DNA of 64,000 nt from Persicimonas caeni (GCF_006517175.1 NZ_CP041186.1:5111074-5175073), one strand, 5' to 3'. Shown: positions 33,791 to 43,562, counted from the stretch's first letter. Notes: generated from the letters alone by a model not told the origin. Program-made: numbers and translations.

Positions 33791-35248
33791 CTAGTGCCCG
33801 GACAACGTTCGCGCCGGATCCACGTGACTCGCCTGAAACGCCGGGATGAGCGAGCCGAGCCAGCAGAAGACCACCGCCACGCCCACCGCGCCGAGCATCA
33901 TCCACGCCTCCACCACGAACAAACTCTCGGGCTTGAAGGGGAACTCTCCCACCTGGGTGGCGAAGAGATAGTCGATCAGCTTGATGACCAAACCGCCCAA
34001 CACGAGGCCTGCCAGCCCGCCGAAGATGCCCAAGACGGTCGCTTCGCTGATGACCAGCTTGCGGATATCGCCCTTGGTGGCGCCCAGTGCACGCATCAAC
34101 CCGAGTTCTTGGCGCCGCTCCAAAATGACCATCAGGAAGGTGTGCATGATGTTGACCGCCGAGATGGTCAAGATGATCAGACTGATGAAGTTGAACACCA
34201 GCGTCAGCAGCATGATCAGGAGGCCGGCGCGCTGGGCGTCTTCGTACTCGTCGGACAGCGCAAAGCCCATCTCCTCGATGCGCTTGGCCACTCGTGGGAC
34301 GACTTCGTTGCTCTCGGTCTCGACCACGATGGAGTGGTACTCGCCGTTGTCGTCCTGGTTGCCGAAGCGCTGGTTGAGGCGCTGGACGTAGCCGATGGGG
34401 ATGGTCGCGCCCAGGTCGATGGCTTTGTCGGAGAAGCCGACGAACTCCATGCGGTAGGTCACGCGCTTTCCGCGCGCGGCGCTGCCGATAAAGCTCTTGC
34501 CGAAGACGCCGTCGAAGCGAAAGCCGACGAGCGCGTCCTCCGAGAGCTTCGGCAGTTTGGAGAGCACGCCCCGAGCGCCCCCCATGGCGGTCTGAAAGCT
34601 GCCGTTGTAGATCTCGAGCATTTTGGGCGAGGCGATGACCGGGATGGGCATCTGGCACTGTCCCGACGCCTCGTGGCAGTACGATTTGCCGCCACAGACC
34701 GGGTCATTTTCGCCCGAGCATGCCTTGGGCTCGCATACGCCTGCCGAGCAGCTATGCCCGCCCGGGCAGTCGGCCGCCTCGGAGCACGACAGCTCTTGGC
34801 CCCAGTCGCGAAACTCGAGTTTGCCCGGAAGCTCCTCGTCGACCAGCCGGGGCGGAATGCCATCGGCGATGAGCTCGGCGACCATGTCGCGGCCCAAGAT
34901 GCTTTTGCCGCCGCGAAGGCTGGCGGGAAAGGTGAGCTTCATCTTCGGGTAGACCTCGGCGACGCCGTCGACACCTGCGAAGCGCTCGACGGTCTTGTCG
35001 TCGAGTGACTTGCCTCCGAAGAGCCCTTCGGTCCGCATCCCGGCGACGTCGAAGGTCTTTTTGACGACCTCGAGCTGGCGCACCACGAAGATGCGCTCGA
35101 GCACGACCTGTTTGATGCCGCTCCCAAGCGCCGTGAAGAACAGCAGCGTGCTGATGCCCACCACGATGCCGATGCTCGACAATAAGAAATCGCGGCGGTT
35201 GCGCCGAATCGATTGGCTGACCAGTTGGACGAGCTTGTTGATTCTCAC
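33791..35248 (-). CDS. MacB/FtsX-type ABC transporter permease with Cys-rich periplasmic insert
   Basis: The 485-residue protein has the FtsX-like layout: N-terminal membrane helix (about 20-44), a large periplasmic domain, and three C-terminal helices (about 350-380, 400-430, 445-475). It overlaps the ATPase gene by four bases, so both subunits are made together. LolC/E- and MacB-like permeases extract lipoproteins or export peptides, not imported solutes. In the periplasmic domain at about 150-200 there is a run of eight Cys with C-P-G-G-H-S-C-S-A-G-V-C spacing, absent from ordinary permeases. It resembles the Cys-rich modules of the giant lipoproteins at 55034-62992. Confidence 0.85.
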   Translation of the reverse strand: MRINKLVQLVSQSIRRNRRDFLLSSIGIVVGISTLLFFTALGSGIKQVVLERIFVVRQLEVVKKTFDVAGMRTEGLFGGKSLDDKTVERFAGVDGVAEVYPKMKLTFPASLRGGKSILGRDMVAELIADGIPPRLVDEELPGKLEFRDWGQELSCSEAADCPGGHSCSAGVCEPKACSGENDPVCGGKSYCHEASGQCQMPIPVIASPKMLEIYNGSFQTAMGGARGVLSKLPKLSEDALVGFRFDGVFGKSFIGSAARGKRVTYRMEFVGFSDKAIDLGATIPIGYVQRLNQRFGNQDDNGEYHSIVVETESNEVVPRVAKRIEEMGFALSDEYEDAQRAGLLIMLLTLVFNFISLIILTISAVNIMHTFLMVILERRQELGLMRALGATKGDIRKLVISEATVLGIFGGLAGLVLGGLVIKLIDYLFATQVGEFPFKPESLFVVEAWMMLGAVGVAVVFCWLGSLIPAFQASHVDPARTLSGH

Positions 35249-35991
35249 AGCGTCCCCTCGTTTCCAATGCTCAAGACGCCGAGCTCGTCGGGCTGGACCG
35301 GCTCGTTAGCCTCATCGGCGACGAGCACGCCATCTTCGAGGCGAATGATGCGAGATGCCATGCGCGCGATATGCTCCTCGTGGGTGACGACGACCAGGGT
35401 CATCTGCTCCTCACGGTTGAGGTCCTGAAAGATCTTCATGATCTGCAGGCCCGTTTTCCGATCGAGGCTGCCGGTGGGTTCGTCACAAAAGATGATTCTC
35501 GGCTGGTGGAACAGCGCGCGGGCGATGGCCACGCGCTGTTTCTGGCCGCCGGAGAGCTGGGGAGGGCGCTCGGCCGTCTTGTCTCCCAGGCCCACTTTCT
35601 GGAGCAACTCGCGAGCACGCTCATCGGCGCCGGGCGCGGTCGAGTCGGGCTTGGCGCCGAAATACGACGGCAGGCTGATATTCTCGCCTGCGGTCAGGTG
35701 GTCGAGCAGGTTGAACTGCTGGAAGACGAAGCCGAACTTGCGGTTGCGAAGCCGCGACAGCTCTTTGTCGGAGAGTTCTTCGAGGCGATGCTCGTCCAGA
35801 CGCACCGCGCCTTCATAGTTACGGTCGAGCCCGCCCATGATGTTCAACAGGGTGGTCTTGCCGGAACCAGACGTTCCGACAATGGAGACGAATTCGCCGG
35901 AGCGGATGCTCAGGGAGATGTCCCTGAGCACCCGCGTTCGGCCTTGGCCCTTTCCATAATGCTTGGAAAGGTCGGTAATGGAGATATCCAC
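35245..35991 (-). CDS. ABC transporter ATP-binding protein (MacB/LolD family)
   Basis: The 248-residue protein has Walker [11 protein letters not shown]-loop F-V-F-Q-Q-F-N-L-L, the signature [14 protein letters not shown], Walker [13 protein letters not shown] and the switch His of V-V-T-H-E. The F-Q-Q-F-N-L-L form is typical of LolD/MacB/FtsE ATPases that power mechanotransmission permeases. It pairs with the overlapping permease gene downstream. Confidence 0.95.
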   Translation of the reverse strand: MDISITDLSKHYGKGQGRTRVLRDISLSIRSGEFVSIVGTSGSGKTTLLNIMGGLDRNYEGAVRLDEHRLEELSDKELSRLRNRKFGFVFQQFNLLDHLTAGENISLPSYFGAKPDSTAPGADERARELLQKVGLGDKTAERPPQLSGGQKQRVAIARALFHQPRIIFCDEPTGSLDRKTGLQIMKIFQDLNREEQMTLVVVTHEEHIARMASRIIRLEDGVLVADEANEPVQPDELGVLSIGNEGTL

Positions 35992-36001
35992 AGCGGGTCG
36001 C

Positions 36002-37777
36002 TTACTCTTTCTTCGCCTTGTCGGCCTTCTTGGCCTGCGGCGTAAGATCGATGGTCAGGTCGAGGTACGCGCCGGTCTCACCGACTTCGCTAGTGAGGGC
36101 AGCTTCTTCCATCTTGTTGAGGAATTCGACGACCTGCGGCTGGCTTTGGGCCAGCGAGTCGCCGAGCTGCTTCTGGGCGCGCACGAAGTTCAGGTACAGG
36201 CCGTTATACTTGTCGTTGGTGGCAAATTCTTTGCCCAAGTCGAGCTTGTCGGCGGCTTTGAGGTTCTTCTCGTCGCGCTTGCCCTGGATGTATTTGACGA
36301 CCGCGTCGTCGTTGAAGGCGTCGGTGGCGTACACCAGCAGGTTGTCCTGCAGGTAGACCTTGCCGTAGGGCTGGGCGACGTTTTTGAAGGCGAGCTTCTC
36401 GATGCCGTCGGAGACCTTCGTGCGGGTGATCGCGCCGCCGCCCTGGTCGAGCACGGTCTTGACGATCTTCTCGAGGCTGGCCTTGTCCTTGAACTGCACG
36501 GGCACGAGGAAGGCGAGCGCCTTGGTCGGGCCCATCATGGCCGCACGGGCGACGTCGCCGCCGGCCTGCTCGAGCATCGCCGGGTCGAAGCCGTAGAAGA
36601 TGACGCCCAGGTTACCGGTCATCTTGTTGATGACGTCCTTTTCGAAGTCGAGGTTGGCCTGCTTGGCGCTGCGCTCGAGCTGGGCCATCATCTGCTTGCG
36701 CTGATCTTCGGGCAGGCTCTCCTTGTAGAAGGCCCACAGCTTGGGCATGTCGACCGAGGTGCGCAGACCCGCCATCGTGTTCACGGTGGCGAAGTTCTCG
36801 ATAGGCGCTTGGGTCGGCGGAGTCATGATCTCGGTGGCGCGCTTGACGACCTTGTCGGGAAGGCCGGCCCAGCTACGCACCTTGAGCTTGTTGCCCTCGA
36901 CGTGCATCGAGAAGCCCAGCGAGTCGACGTTCTCGTCGATCCAGCTGATGGTGGCCTTGCCGATGGGGTCTTGGGTCTTTTTGAGCTCTTCGACGCGCTT
37001 GTCGTCGAGGGCTTCGCCGGTGTTGACGAACAGCGCCATCGACTGGTCGGTGGCCAGCGCCTTGTTGAACTTTTTGTAGGCGTCGACCGAGGCGAGAGCC
37101 TTGGCGTCTTCGAGGCCCACAAGTTTGGCAGCGAGCTCTTTGGTGTCCTTGAACTCCAGCGAGCTCGACACCTCTTCGAGGTCGGCCGACTTCGGGAAGA
37201 CCGCGGCGACGAGTTTGCCTTCGTAGGCCCAGGTCACCGTCTGATCGTCTTTGCCGAGCACCTTGACCTGCTGGTCGCCGGACTTCTCGTTTTTGACCAT
37301 GCCCTCGATCCCCATGCTCTTTTTGAGCTGGTCGGCGAAGGCTTTCTCGAATTTCTGCTGGTCGGCCACGTAGGTTACGAGCACCGGGTGCTGGCCAACG
37401 GCCGCGAGCATCATGCCGCTGTCGGCGTCGATGCCCGACTTTTTCCAGCTCTCGGCGTCGAACAGGTCGATGCCCAGCTCGTTTTTGGCCTGCTCCTGGA
37501 CCAGGTCGGCCATCGGCACACTGTCGCCGAGGGTGTCGCGCGCGGTCTGAAGCGAGTTGCGCATTCCCTTCAGGTCGCCGACCACCAGAGTGAAGGGCGT
37601 GTCCTGAGGCAGGTTGCTGGCCATGTCCTCGACTCGCTCAGCAGCCGAGCCGGGAACGTCGCCACCGCCGCAGCCGAGGGCGTCGCAGCCAACTCCGGCA
37701 AACAGCATGATGGCGATCGACAAGAGCGCCAGGCGGCCGTAGCCGCTGCGCAGAAGGGAGGTCGATGCGGTCTTCAT
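36002..37777 (-). CDS. DUF3352-like lipoprotein
   Basis: The start at 37777 has GGAG six bases upstream and yields a lipoprotein signal ending A-G-V-G-C; the longer frame (to 37840) adds nothing signal-like. The 591-residue protein resembles the DUF3352 group of secreted proteins, with mixed alpha/beta units, repeated A-F/L-F-V and V-L-V-T-Y segments, and a Lys-rich C-terminal tail. These are of unknown function. The gene ends 10 bases before... its 3' end abuts the ABC ATPase start region (10-base gap), so the lipoprotein and the ABC pair form one operon, with the lipoprotein first. It is a candidate substrate or partner of that exporter. Confidence 0.7.
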   Translation of the reverse strand: MKTASTSLLRSGYGRLALLSIAIMLFAGVGCDALGCGGGDVPGSAAERVEDMASNLPQDTPFTLVVGDLKGMRNSLQTARDTLGDSVPMADLVQEQAKNELGIDLFDAESWKKSGIDADSGMMLAAVGQHPVLVTYVADQQKFEKAFADQLKKSMGIEGMVKNEKSGDQQVKVLGKDDQTVTWAYEGKLVAAVFPKSADLEEVSSSLEFKDTKELAAKLVGLEDAKALASVDAYKKFNKALATDQSMALFVNTGEALDDKRVEELKKTQDPIGKATISWIDENVDSLGFSMHVEGNKLKVRSWAGLPDKVVKRATEIMTPPTQAPIENFATVNTMAGLRTSVDMPKLWAFYKESLPEDQRKQMMAQLERSAKQANLDFEKDVINKMTGNLGVIFYGFDPAMLEQAGGDVARAAMMGPTKALAFLVPVQFKDKASLEKIVKTVLDQGGGAITRTKVSDGIEKLAFKNVAQPYGKVYLQDNLLVYATDAFNDDAVVKYIQGKRDEKNLKAADKLDLGKEFATNDKYNGLYLNFVRAQKQLGDSLAQSQPQVVEFLNKMEEAALTSEVGETGAYLDLTIDLTPQAKKADKAKKE

Positions 37778-38006
37778 GGGTTTCTCCATATCTTTCTGGC
37801 TACCAATCGCGTCCGCGACACTCGAGAATCGTCCGAACACGCCCGCGTGGCCGCTCGAATATAATGCCGGCCCGCAGGAGAGTCACAGTTGCATGCGTCT
37901 ATCCGATGCCACGTTACATATCAAGCTGCGCGGCGATCGTCACGCGGGTTTCGTCTGGTGCTTGGAATCGTCCGGCGCTGCTCGCGGCCAAGCGAATGGA
38001 CTGGGG

Positions 38007-38585
38007 CTAGCCGGAGATCAACAACTCCCCGGCGGTGATGGTGAGCTCCTCGAGATCGGGCACGACGAGCGTGTCGGTCGCAGTCGGCTTGCGATGCAGC
38101 GTATACTCTCCGTCGATCGGGCGCTCGAAGCTCTCGACCCGGCGCGCGCGCAGGTCGACCAGCCACACGACCGGCACGCCGTGCTCGGCATACAGCGGGA
38201 TTTTGTGCTCCCGATCGTACTCGAGCGAGGTGTCGGCGACCTCGACCACAAGCAGCACGTCCTCGCCCGTGGGGTGGGCGTGACGGTAGAAATCGTCGCG
38301 CGGCTTCAACAGAGACACGTCCGGCTCGGGCTCCGAGAAGGTTCCAAGTTGGATAGGGCTCTGCACACGTACGATCGCACGCGTCGAGGTGATTTCCCGC
38401 AGCTTCGCGACGACCTTATCTACGTGACTGGCATGTTCAGTGCCGATAGGTGTCATCTTGACAATCTCCCCATGGATGAGTTCGACCCGGTCGTCTTCAT
38501 CGAAGAAACCCTGCTCAGCCAAGTGGTTGTACTCCTCGACGGTAAACCGACGCCGCCAGGGGCCGATATTTGCCGATGTGCTCAT
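38007..38585 (-). CDS. Uma2-family (DUF820) putative endonuclease-fold protein
   Basis: The start at 38585 has GGAG six bases upstream; the frame to 38789 is extension. The 192-residue protein is the usual Uma2 length. It has the N-terminal F-T-V-E-E-Y, the R-V-E-L-I-H-G-E-I turn, then P-D-V-S-L and the catalytic-like V-E-V-A-D-T-S-L-E-Y-D. These preserve the restriction-endonuclease-like core (acidic residues plus E-V-x-D/S). Uma2 proteins are abundant in cyanobacteria and planctomycetes and mostly uncharacterised. It is divergent from the kinase gene by 189 bases. Confidence 0.85.
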   Translation of the reverse strand: MSTSANIGPWRRRFTVEEYNHLAEQGFFDEDDRVELIHGEIVKMTPIGTEHASHVDKVVAKLREITSTRAIVRVQSPIQLGTFSEPEPDVSLLKPRDDFYRHAHPTGEDVLLVVEVADTSLEYDREHKIPLYAEHGVPVVWLVDLRARRVESFERPIDGEYTLHRKPTATDTLVVPDLEELTITAGELLISG

Positions 38586-38774
38586 CGTCTGCTCCGGTAC
38601 CGGAAAAGAAGGCCGAATCCGCTCGGCCAAAGATAGCACCCACCCATGGGCGAGGCAAAGCGCTGCGGCGGGTGAGTATACGCTGCCGAGGCCGATTCGC
38701 TCTGGAGATCTGGGCGGCGATCGGTTACCTTTTTCGACAGAACGCATCTCCCGTTGAATGCTCACCTGGTTCGC

Positions 38775-41700
38775 ATGTCGAATTACCAAGATGGCTCTAC
38801 CGTAGCGGGTCGATTTGTCGTCCTCGAGAAGATCGGCGCCGGGGGGATGGGCGCCGTGTATCGGGCGCTGCAGACATCACTCGACCGTGAGGTCGCCCTC
38901 AAGGTGCTGCACTCCGATAAGGCGTTCACCGCACGCGCTCGCCGACGCTTCGGTCGCGAAGCGCGCGCAATCGCGCGCCTGAACCACCCGCACATCGCGG
39001 GCGTGTTCGATTTCGGGACCGACAACGACGACCAGACCCTGTGGCTGGCGATGGAGCTCGTCGACGGCTTCGCCATGAGCCGTCTGAAGCGTGAGGACAT
39101 CGACGTCCTGCGATTGGCCTCCCTCACCGATCAAGTGTTGAGCGCGTTGTCCGCCGCCCATGCCCGCGGGATCATCCATCGCGATTTGAAGCCGTCCAAT
39201 ATCTTGGTCTCCCAAGATGACGAGGGCCGCGAGATCATCAAGCTGGTCGACTTTGGCTTGGCTGCCACCCAATCGGGCGACCTCGACCTGACCAACGCCC
39301 CCGGCGGTCTGGGCAACGAGGAGAGCGAGGTGAGCAACCGGCGGGTGATTCTAGGCACCCCGCGCTACATGGCTCCCGAAATCTTTCGGCGCAAGCCGGT
39401 CGATCCCAAAGTCGATCTGTACGCGCTGGGCGTGATCCTGTTCGAGATCTTGGCCGGCACGCCCCCGTATCCCGGCGACGACCCCAAAAAGGTGATGAAG
39501 GCGCACCTGCACGCGCCGATTCCGCAACTCGAGGTGCGCGGCGGGCGCGAGGTACCCCCCGAACTCGAGCGGTGCATCTATCGACTGCTCGCCAAGAACC
39601 CTTCCGAGCGTATCCAGACGGCCGCCGAGGCGCGCGAGAGCGTCCAGACGGTCATCAATCAATTCAGCTATGTGCCCTGGATGGTCACCGGGCCCCAGAT
39701 GGGCGATGCCGGTGGGCTGAGTCACCCGGGCAATATCTCGACGGCGGGCTTTTTGAGCGGCTACGGCGGGCGCACGGTGCCTCCGGCGGCCATGTTCGGG
39801 GGCACGTCGTCCTTCGGGATGAACTCGAGCCAGAAGTCGCCGCTGGTCGGCCGCGTCGAGGAGCGTCGCAGCATCGAGCGCTACGTGCGCCGGGCGGTCG
39901 AGCAAAAAGAGGGCGCGCTGGTCTTCGTCGATGGAGCGGCCGGCTGCGGAAAATCTCGTCTTATCGAGTGGATTCGCGTGCGCGTCGAAGAGTCTGGGGT
40001 GATGCGCGTGGCCCAAGGCGCCTACACGCGCTCGATGAGCGGCTTCAACGGAGTCCGCGCCATCATCGAGTCGGTGTTGGGCACCGAGGACGCCTCGTAC
40101 GACCAGCTCCCCTACATGGTGCGCACCAAGCTGGAGCAGTGGGGCTTCTCGGACAGCGAAATCGAGCTGACCGTGCGCCTGATGCAGCCCGGCGGTGAGG
40201 ACGCGGTCTTCGACCCGGGCGATTTCGACGGTGCCCGGGCCACGACTCGGCGAGAGCGGGTCTTCTCGACGCTCGAAAGCATCCTGCGTCGGGCGGCCGC
40301 CGAGCGTCCGTTGCTCGTCATTCTCGAAGACCTCCACCACAGCGGCGAGCCCACGGCCGCCTTTTTGGAGCACCTGTCGGTAGGGCTCCAATTCAACCCG
40401 GCGCCGCTCGTGGTCGTCGGCTCGGTCCAGAGCGGCGAGCTTCGCAACGCGCCGTATTTGGCGCAGGTGCTCGAGCGGCTCTCCAAGGTCGGCGCCGAGG
40501 ATGTCCTGCGCGTGACGCTGGACCGCTTGAGCGACCAAGAGATCGTCTCGCTCATCGAGAACCTGGCGCCCGTCGAGGCGAACGTGGCCACCGAGATCGC
40601 CCGGCGCGTGTCGGGCAACCCGCTGCACGCCACCGAGCTTTTGCGCTACCTCAAGGAGAGCGGCAAGCTGTTGTACGACAGCGGCAGCTGGGTCCTCGCC
40701 CAGGGCATCGACATCGACGACGAGATCCCCACCGAGATCGCCGACATGATGCGCTACCGGGCCCGCCAGGTCTGGGAGGACGCCGACGACACCGCCGCGA
40801 TGAAGGCGATCTTGGAGCGCGCGGCGATTTTGGGCCGTCGCTTCGATTATCGCCTGTTTCGCTCGATGATTACCCGCGAGCAGGCCAGCCCGTTCGCCCA
40901 GGCGCTCGATCCGGCGCTGGAGGTGTTGGTGCGCGAGGGGATTTTGCGCGAGATCGGCCACAGCGGCGAAGATATCCTCGAGTTCGACCACGTGCTCATG
41001 CGCGAGGTGCTCTTGCAAGACATGCAGGGCCGTCGCGCGCTCCGCGGGCTGCATCGGTTGGCCGCCGAAGCCAAGATCGAGTTTTATACCGACCGCATCG
41101 ACGCGCACGCCGAGGAGATCGCCGACCACTACCGACGAGCGCGTGAGCCGCAAGGCGTCTACATCTACACGCTCAAGGCAGCGCGAGCGGCGGCCAATGC
41201 CTCCGATCTCGACCGAGCCATGCAGTTGTACCGCGAGGCCGAAGAGCTGTCGGGGTCGGCGCAGGCCGAGTCGCTCGACGGCGTGCTCGCCGAGTCATCC
41301 TACGTGCTCGAGAGCGAGGAGGTGGCCCTCGAGGTCGCTCACCTGGAGCGTCGGGTCGGCGAGTACGACTCGGCGCGCTCGCATTATCGAAAGCTCTTGA
41401 GCGGGGGCAACGTCGCCGTAGGGCTGTGGGCGCGTTGGGGGCTCGGCAAGCTCGCCGAGCGCCAAGGTGATCTCTCCGAGGCCGAAGGCTGGTACGAGGC
41501 CGCGCGCCGCGAGGCGCGCAGCGCACGCGACATCGGCTTCGTCGACACCGCCGAGCGGGTCGACACCTTCAGTCTGTGCGCCCTCGGCGGAATCGCATCG
41601 ATGCGCGGCAACTTTTCGGCGGCGGGTGTCTTGTTGGGCGAGGCGCTCGAGAAGGCCGAGGAACTCGAAGAAGCTTCGCTCCAGGCCGAAGCGCTGCAGT

Positions 41701-42548
41701 TGATGGCCGAGGTCAAGGCGAGGCGAGGCGACTTGGATGACGCCGAGTTGTTCAGCCGCCGCGCGGCGATCTTGGTCGAGAGTATCGGCGATGCCGAGCT
41801 CACTGCGCGTATCCAAATGAACGCAGGCACACTGCTCGCCGAAGCCGGCGAGTCGTCCCGCGGCCTGAAGATGCTCCAGGAGGCGCTCGCCAGCATCGAA
41901 GAGCTCGGCGAGAAGCACCTTCGCGCCGAGTGTCAGCTTCGACTGGGCGTCATTCATTGGCGCCACGGTGATTTCAAAAAGGCCGCCCGAAGCTTGCGCA
42001 AGGCCCATCAGGCCTTTAGCGGCTTCGACGACCGGCGCGGTGTGACCCGCTGCAAGCTCCACCTGGCCGCGCTCGCCTTGAGCATCGGGCGTCACAAGGA
42101 GACCCTCTCGCTCGGTCGGGACGCCCTCGAGGGCTTTCGCGACCTCGAAGATCGACGCGGTATCGCGCTGGCGCGGCTGTTGCTCGGCCGCCTGCAGCGC
42201 CAAATCGGCAAAGAGGATTCGGCGCTCAAGCTCGTCGAGCGCTCCGAGGCCGATTTCGAGGCCATCGGCGATGTCCAGGGCCAGTTGTCGAGCCGCGCAG
42301 TCAAGGCGCTGGTGCTCGAGGAGACGGGCGAGCACGATCGCGTCGACGCTTTGCTCGAGTCGATGATGGAAGACGCCTTGCTCGAAAAGGCGTCCGCCGA
42401 AGATGTCGCCACCTGCCTCGATGAACTGGCGAGATTGCTCAACCGGCGAGACCCCGGATTGGCGATTGAGGTCGACGAATACGCCGAGGGCGCTTATCGT
42501 CGTCTCGGACGACCGGCGCATACGCGTTCGTCGACAGCTGCCACGTAG
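38775..42548 (+). CDS. Ser/Thr protein kinase fused to an AAA ATPase and TPR array (PknK/MalT-like regulator)
   Basis: The 1257-residue protein starts at ATG 38775 (an upstream TTG at 38754 is possible). The kinase domain (about 10-275) has G-A-G-G-M-G, catalytic Lys43 in V-A-L-K, H-R-D-L-K-P-S-N with Asp137 and D-F-G with Asp159, so it is predicted active. An ATPase follows (about 355-700) with the P-loop G-A-A-G-C-G-K-S (Lys393) and L-L-V-I-L-E-D-L-H-H as Walker B. The C-terminal 500 residues are TPR-like helical repeats with E-A-L-Q-L-M-A-E type units. This architecture senses signals through TPRs and switches kinase output; it is common in Myxococcota. No response partner is adjacent. Confidence 0.93.
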   Translation: MSNYQDGSTVAGRFVVLEKIGAGGMGAVYRALQTSLDREVALKVLHSDKAFTARARRRFGREARAIARLNHPHIAGVFDFGTDNDDQTLWLAMELVDGFAMSRLKREDIDVLRLASLTDQVLSALSAAHARGIIHRDLKPSNILVSQDDEGREIIKLVDFGLAATQSGDLDLTNAPGGLGNEESEVSNRRVILGTPRYMAPEIFRRKPVDPKVDLYALGVILFEILAGTPPYPGDDPKKVMKAHLHAPIPQLEVRGGREVPPELERCIYRLLAKNPSERIQTAAEARESVQTVINQFSYVPWMVTGPQMGDAGGLSHPGNISTAGFLSGYGGRTVPPAAMFGGTSSFGMNSSQKSPLVGRVEERRSIERYVRRAVEQKEGALVFVDGAAGCGKSRLIEWIRVRVEESGVMRVAQGAYTRSMSGFNGVRAIIESVLGTEDASYDQLPYMVRTKLEQWGFSDSEIELTVRLMQPGGEDAVFDPGDFDGARATTRRERVFSTLESILRRAAAERPLLVILEDLHHSGEPTAAFLEHLSVGLQFNPAPLVVVGSVQSGELRNAPYLAQVLERLSKVGAEDVLRVTLDRLSDQEIVSLIENLAPVEANVATEIARRVSGNPLHATELLRYLKESGKLLYDSGSWVLAQGIDIDDEIPTEIADMMRYRARQVWEDADDTAAMKAILERAAILGRRFDYRLFRSMITREQASPFAQALDPALEVLVREGILREIGHSGEDILEFDHVLMREVLLQDMQGRRALRGLHRLAAEAKIEFYTDRIDAHAEEIADHYRRAREPQGVYIYTLKAARAAANASDLDRAMQLYREAEELSGSAQAESLDGVLAESSYVLESEEVALEVAHLERRVGEYDSARSHYRKLLSGGNVAVGLWARWGLGKLAERQGDLSEAEGWYEAARREARSARDIGFVDTAERVDTFSLCALGGIASMRGNFSAAGVLLGEALEKAEELEEASLQAEALQLMAEVKARRGDLDDAELFSRRAAILVESIGDAELTARIQMNAGTLLAEAGESSRGLKMLQEALASIEELGEKHLRAECQLRLGVIHWRHGDFKKAARSLRKAHQAFSGFDDRRGVTRCKLHLAALALSIGRHKETLSLGRDALEGFRDLEDRRGIALARLLLGRLQRQIGKEDSALKLVERSEADFEAIGDVQGQLSSRAVKALVLEETGEHDRVDALLESMMEDALLEKASAEDVATCLDELARLLNRRDPGLAIEVDEYAEGAYRRLGRPAHTRSSTAAT

Positions 42549-42599
42549 TTGCATTGCTGCGAATTGTCACCCACAGTAAGCAGGTAGCCTGTTGAATCT

Positions 42600-42736
42600 G
42601 TTCTTGGTTCTTGGTTCTTGGTAGAGACGCCGATTCGTTTGGACGACATCGCGTAGATTCCAGAATCGAATACGCCGCGAAGATTGCTGCGAGCCTCGGA
42701 CAGCACGCCAAGAACCAAGAACTAAGAACCAAGAAC
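42600..42736. repeat. 22-bp inverted repeat of TTCTTGG heptamers
   Basis: The left arm (42600-42621) is G followed by three tandem TTCTTGG units. The right arm (42715-42736) is its reverse complement with one mismatch, and a partial extra copy lies at 42708-42714. A 93-base spacer separates the arms. The element ends seven bases before the next gene's start, so its RNA hairpin could affect that gene's translation. It may be a small mobile or regulatory repeat. Confidence 0.7.
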
Positions 42737-42743
42737 TAGAGCC

Positions 42744-43562
42744 ATGAACCACGCTGAGTTTGAAGCCAATCTGAAGCCGTACGTGCTCACCATGGGTGAC
42801 AACGTCGATCGGCTCCATCTCGACCTCCCCATCGGTAGCCCCATCGAGGTCTATCGTGTCGAGGACGAGGAGAACGCGGAGTTTTGCTCCATCCTCAATC
42901 GCGGCAATCAGGCGGCGTTTGGTGGCCCCAACGACATGGGCATGCCCCTGTGGGTGATGCTCGACTGCGCGATTCTTCCCTCGGCGATGATCGGCTTTAT
43001 GCTGCCGCGTGATTTCGTCTCCGACGAGATCATCGACCGGCTCGAGGTCGACGACGACTACGACGGCTACGTGCCCATCTCGGAGTACTGCGCGTGCCCG
43101 ACGGTCGAGCCGACCACCGTCTCCGGATTCTCGCTGCACAGCCACGTGCCCGGCCGCGGCGTCGCCACGCGCACCAAGGCGCTCGGTCTGCTGGTGCTCG
43201 GCGCCCAGCGCCAAATCGGCGTGACTCAATTCGACAACCCGGCCATCCGGGTGCATGTGCGCTTTGGCCCGCTGGAGATCAAGATCCACCGGCCGATCGT
43301 GCACACCCACCCCGAAGACAGCTTCGTCTACAGCCTCGACGTCCCCACGACCGAAGAGCTCATCGAGATCGCCCGCGGCGAGTCCGAGTTCGGCGCCGGC
43401 GAGCGCCCCCCGGGGCAGCGCTGGACCTTCCTGCACGACGACGAGCTCGCCCACGGCCGCTTGCGCCAGCACCTGCTCGACGGCGGCCGCGCCTGGGTCA
43501 TCCCGCCGGGCTGGCGGGCGACCGAGCAGGGCTACCAGATTTCGGTGGTGTTGGGGGAGTGA
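42744..43562 (+). CDS. Protein of unknown function
   Basis: This 272-residue soluble protein has no signal or membrane segment. It has a central beta-rich region with G-L-L-V-L-G-A-Q-R-Q-I-G-V and R-V-H-V-R-F-G-P-L-E-I-K-I-H-R, and two Cys in C-A-C near residue 115. Uninterrupted frame, codon use like its neighbours and conserved-looking hydrophobic pattern support a real gene. I do not recognise a family. It begins seven bases after the inverted repeat and lacks a clear ribosome-binding site; it converges on the DUF4215 gene with a six-base gap. Confidence 0.6.
   Translation: MNHAEFEANLKPYVLTMGDNVDRLHLDLPIGSPIEVYRVEDEENAEFCSILNRGNQAAFGGPNDMGMPLWVMLDCAILPSAMIGFMLPRDFVSDEIIDRLEVDDDYDGYVPISEYCACPTVEPTTVSGFSLHSHVPGRGVATRTKALGLLVLGAQRQIGVTQFDNPAIRVHVRFGPLEIKIHRPIVHTHPEDSFVYSLDVPTTEELIEIARGESEFGAGERPPGQRWTFLHDDELAHGRLRQHLLDGGRAWVIPPGWRATEQGYQISVVLGE

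Noticed and set aside
35963-37864. Open reading frame of about 630 codons on the plus strand
   Set aside because: Antisense to the DUF3352-like lipoprotein, which has a lipobox and ribosome-binding site; the antisense frame has neither.
39351-41153. Open reading frame of about 600 codons opposite the kinase gene
   Set aside because: Kinase and ATPase motifs prove the sense strand; the antisense frame has no protein-like features.
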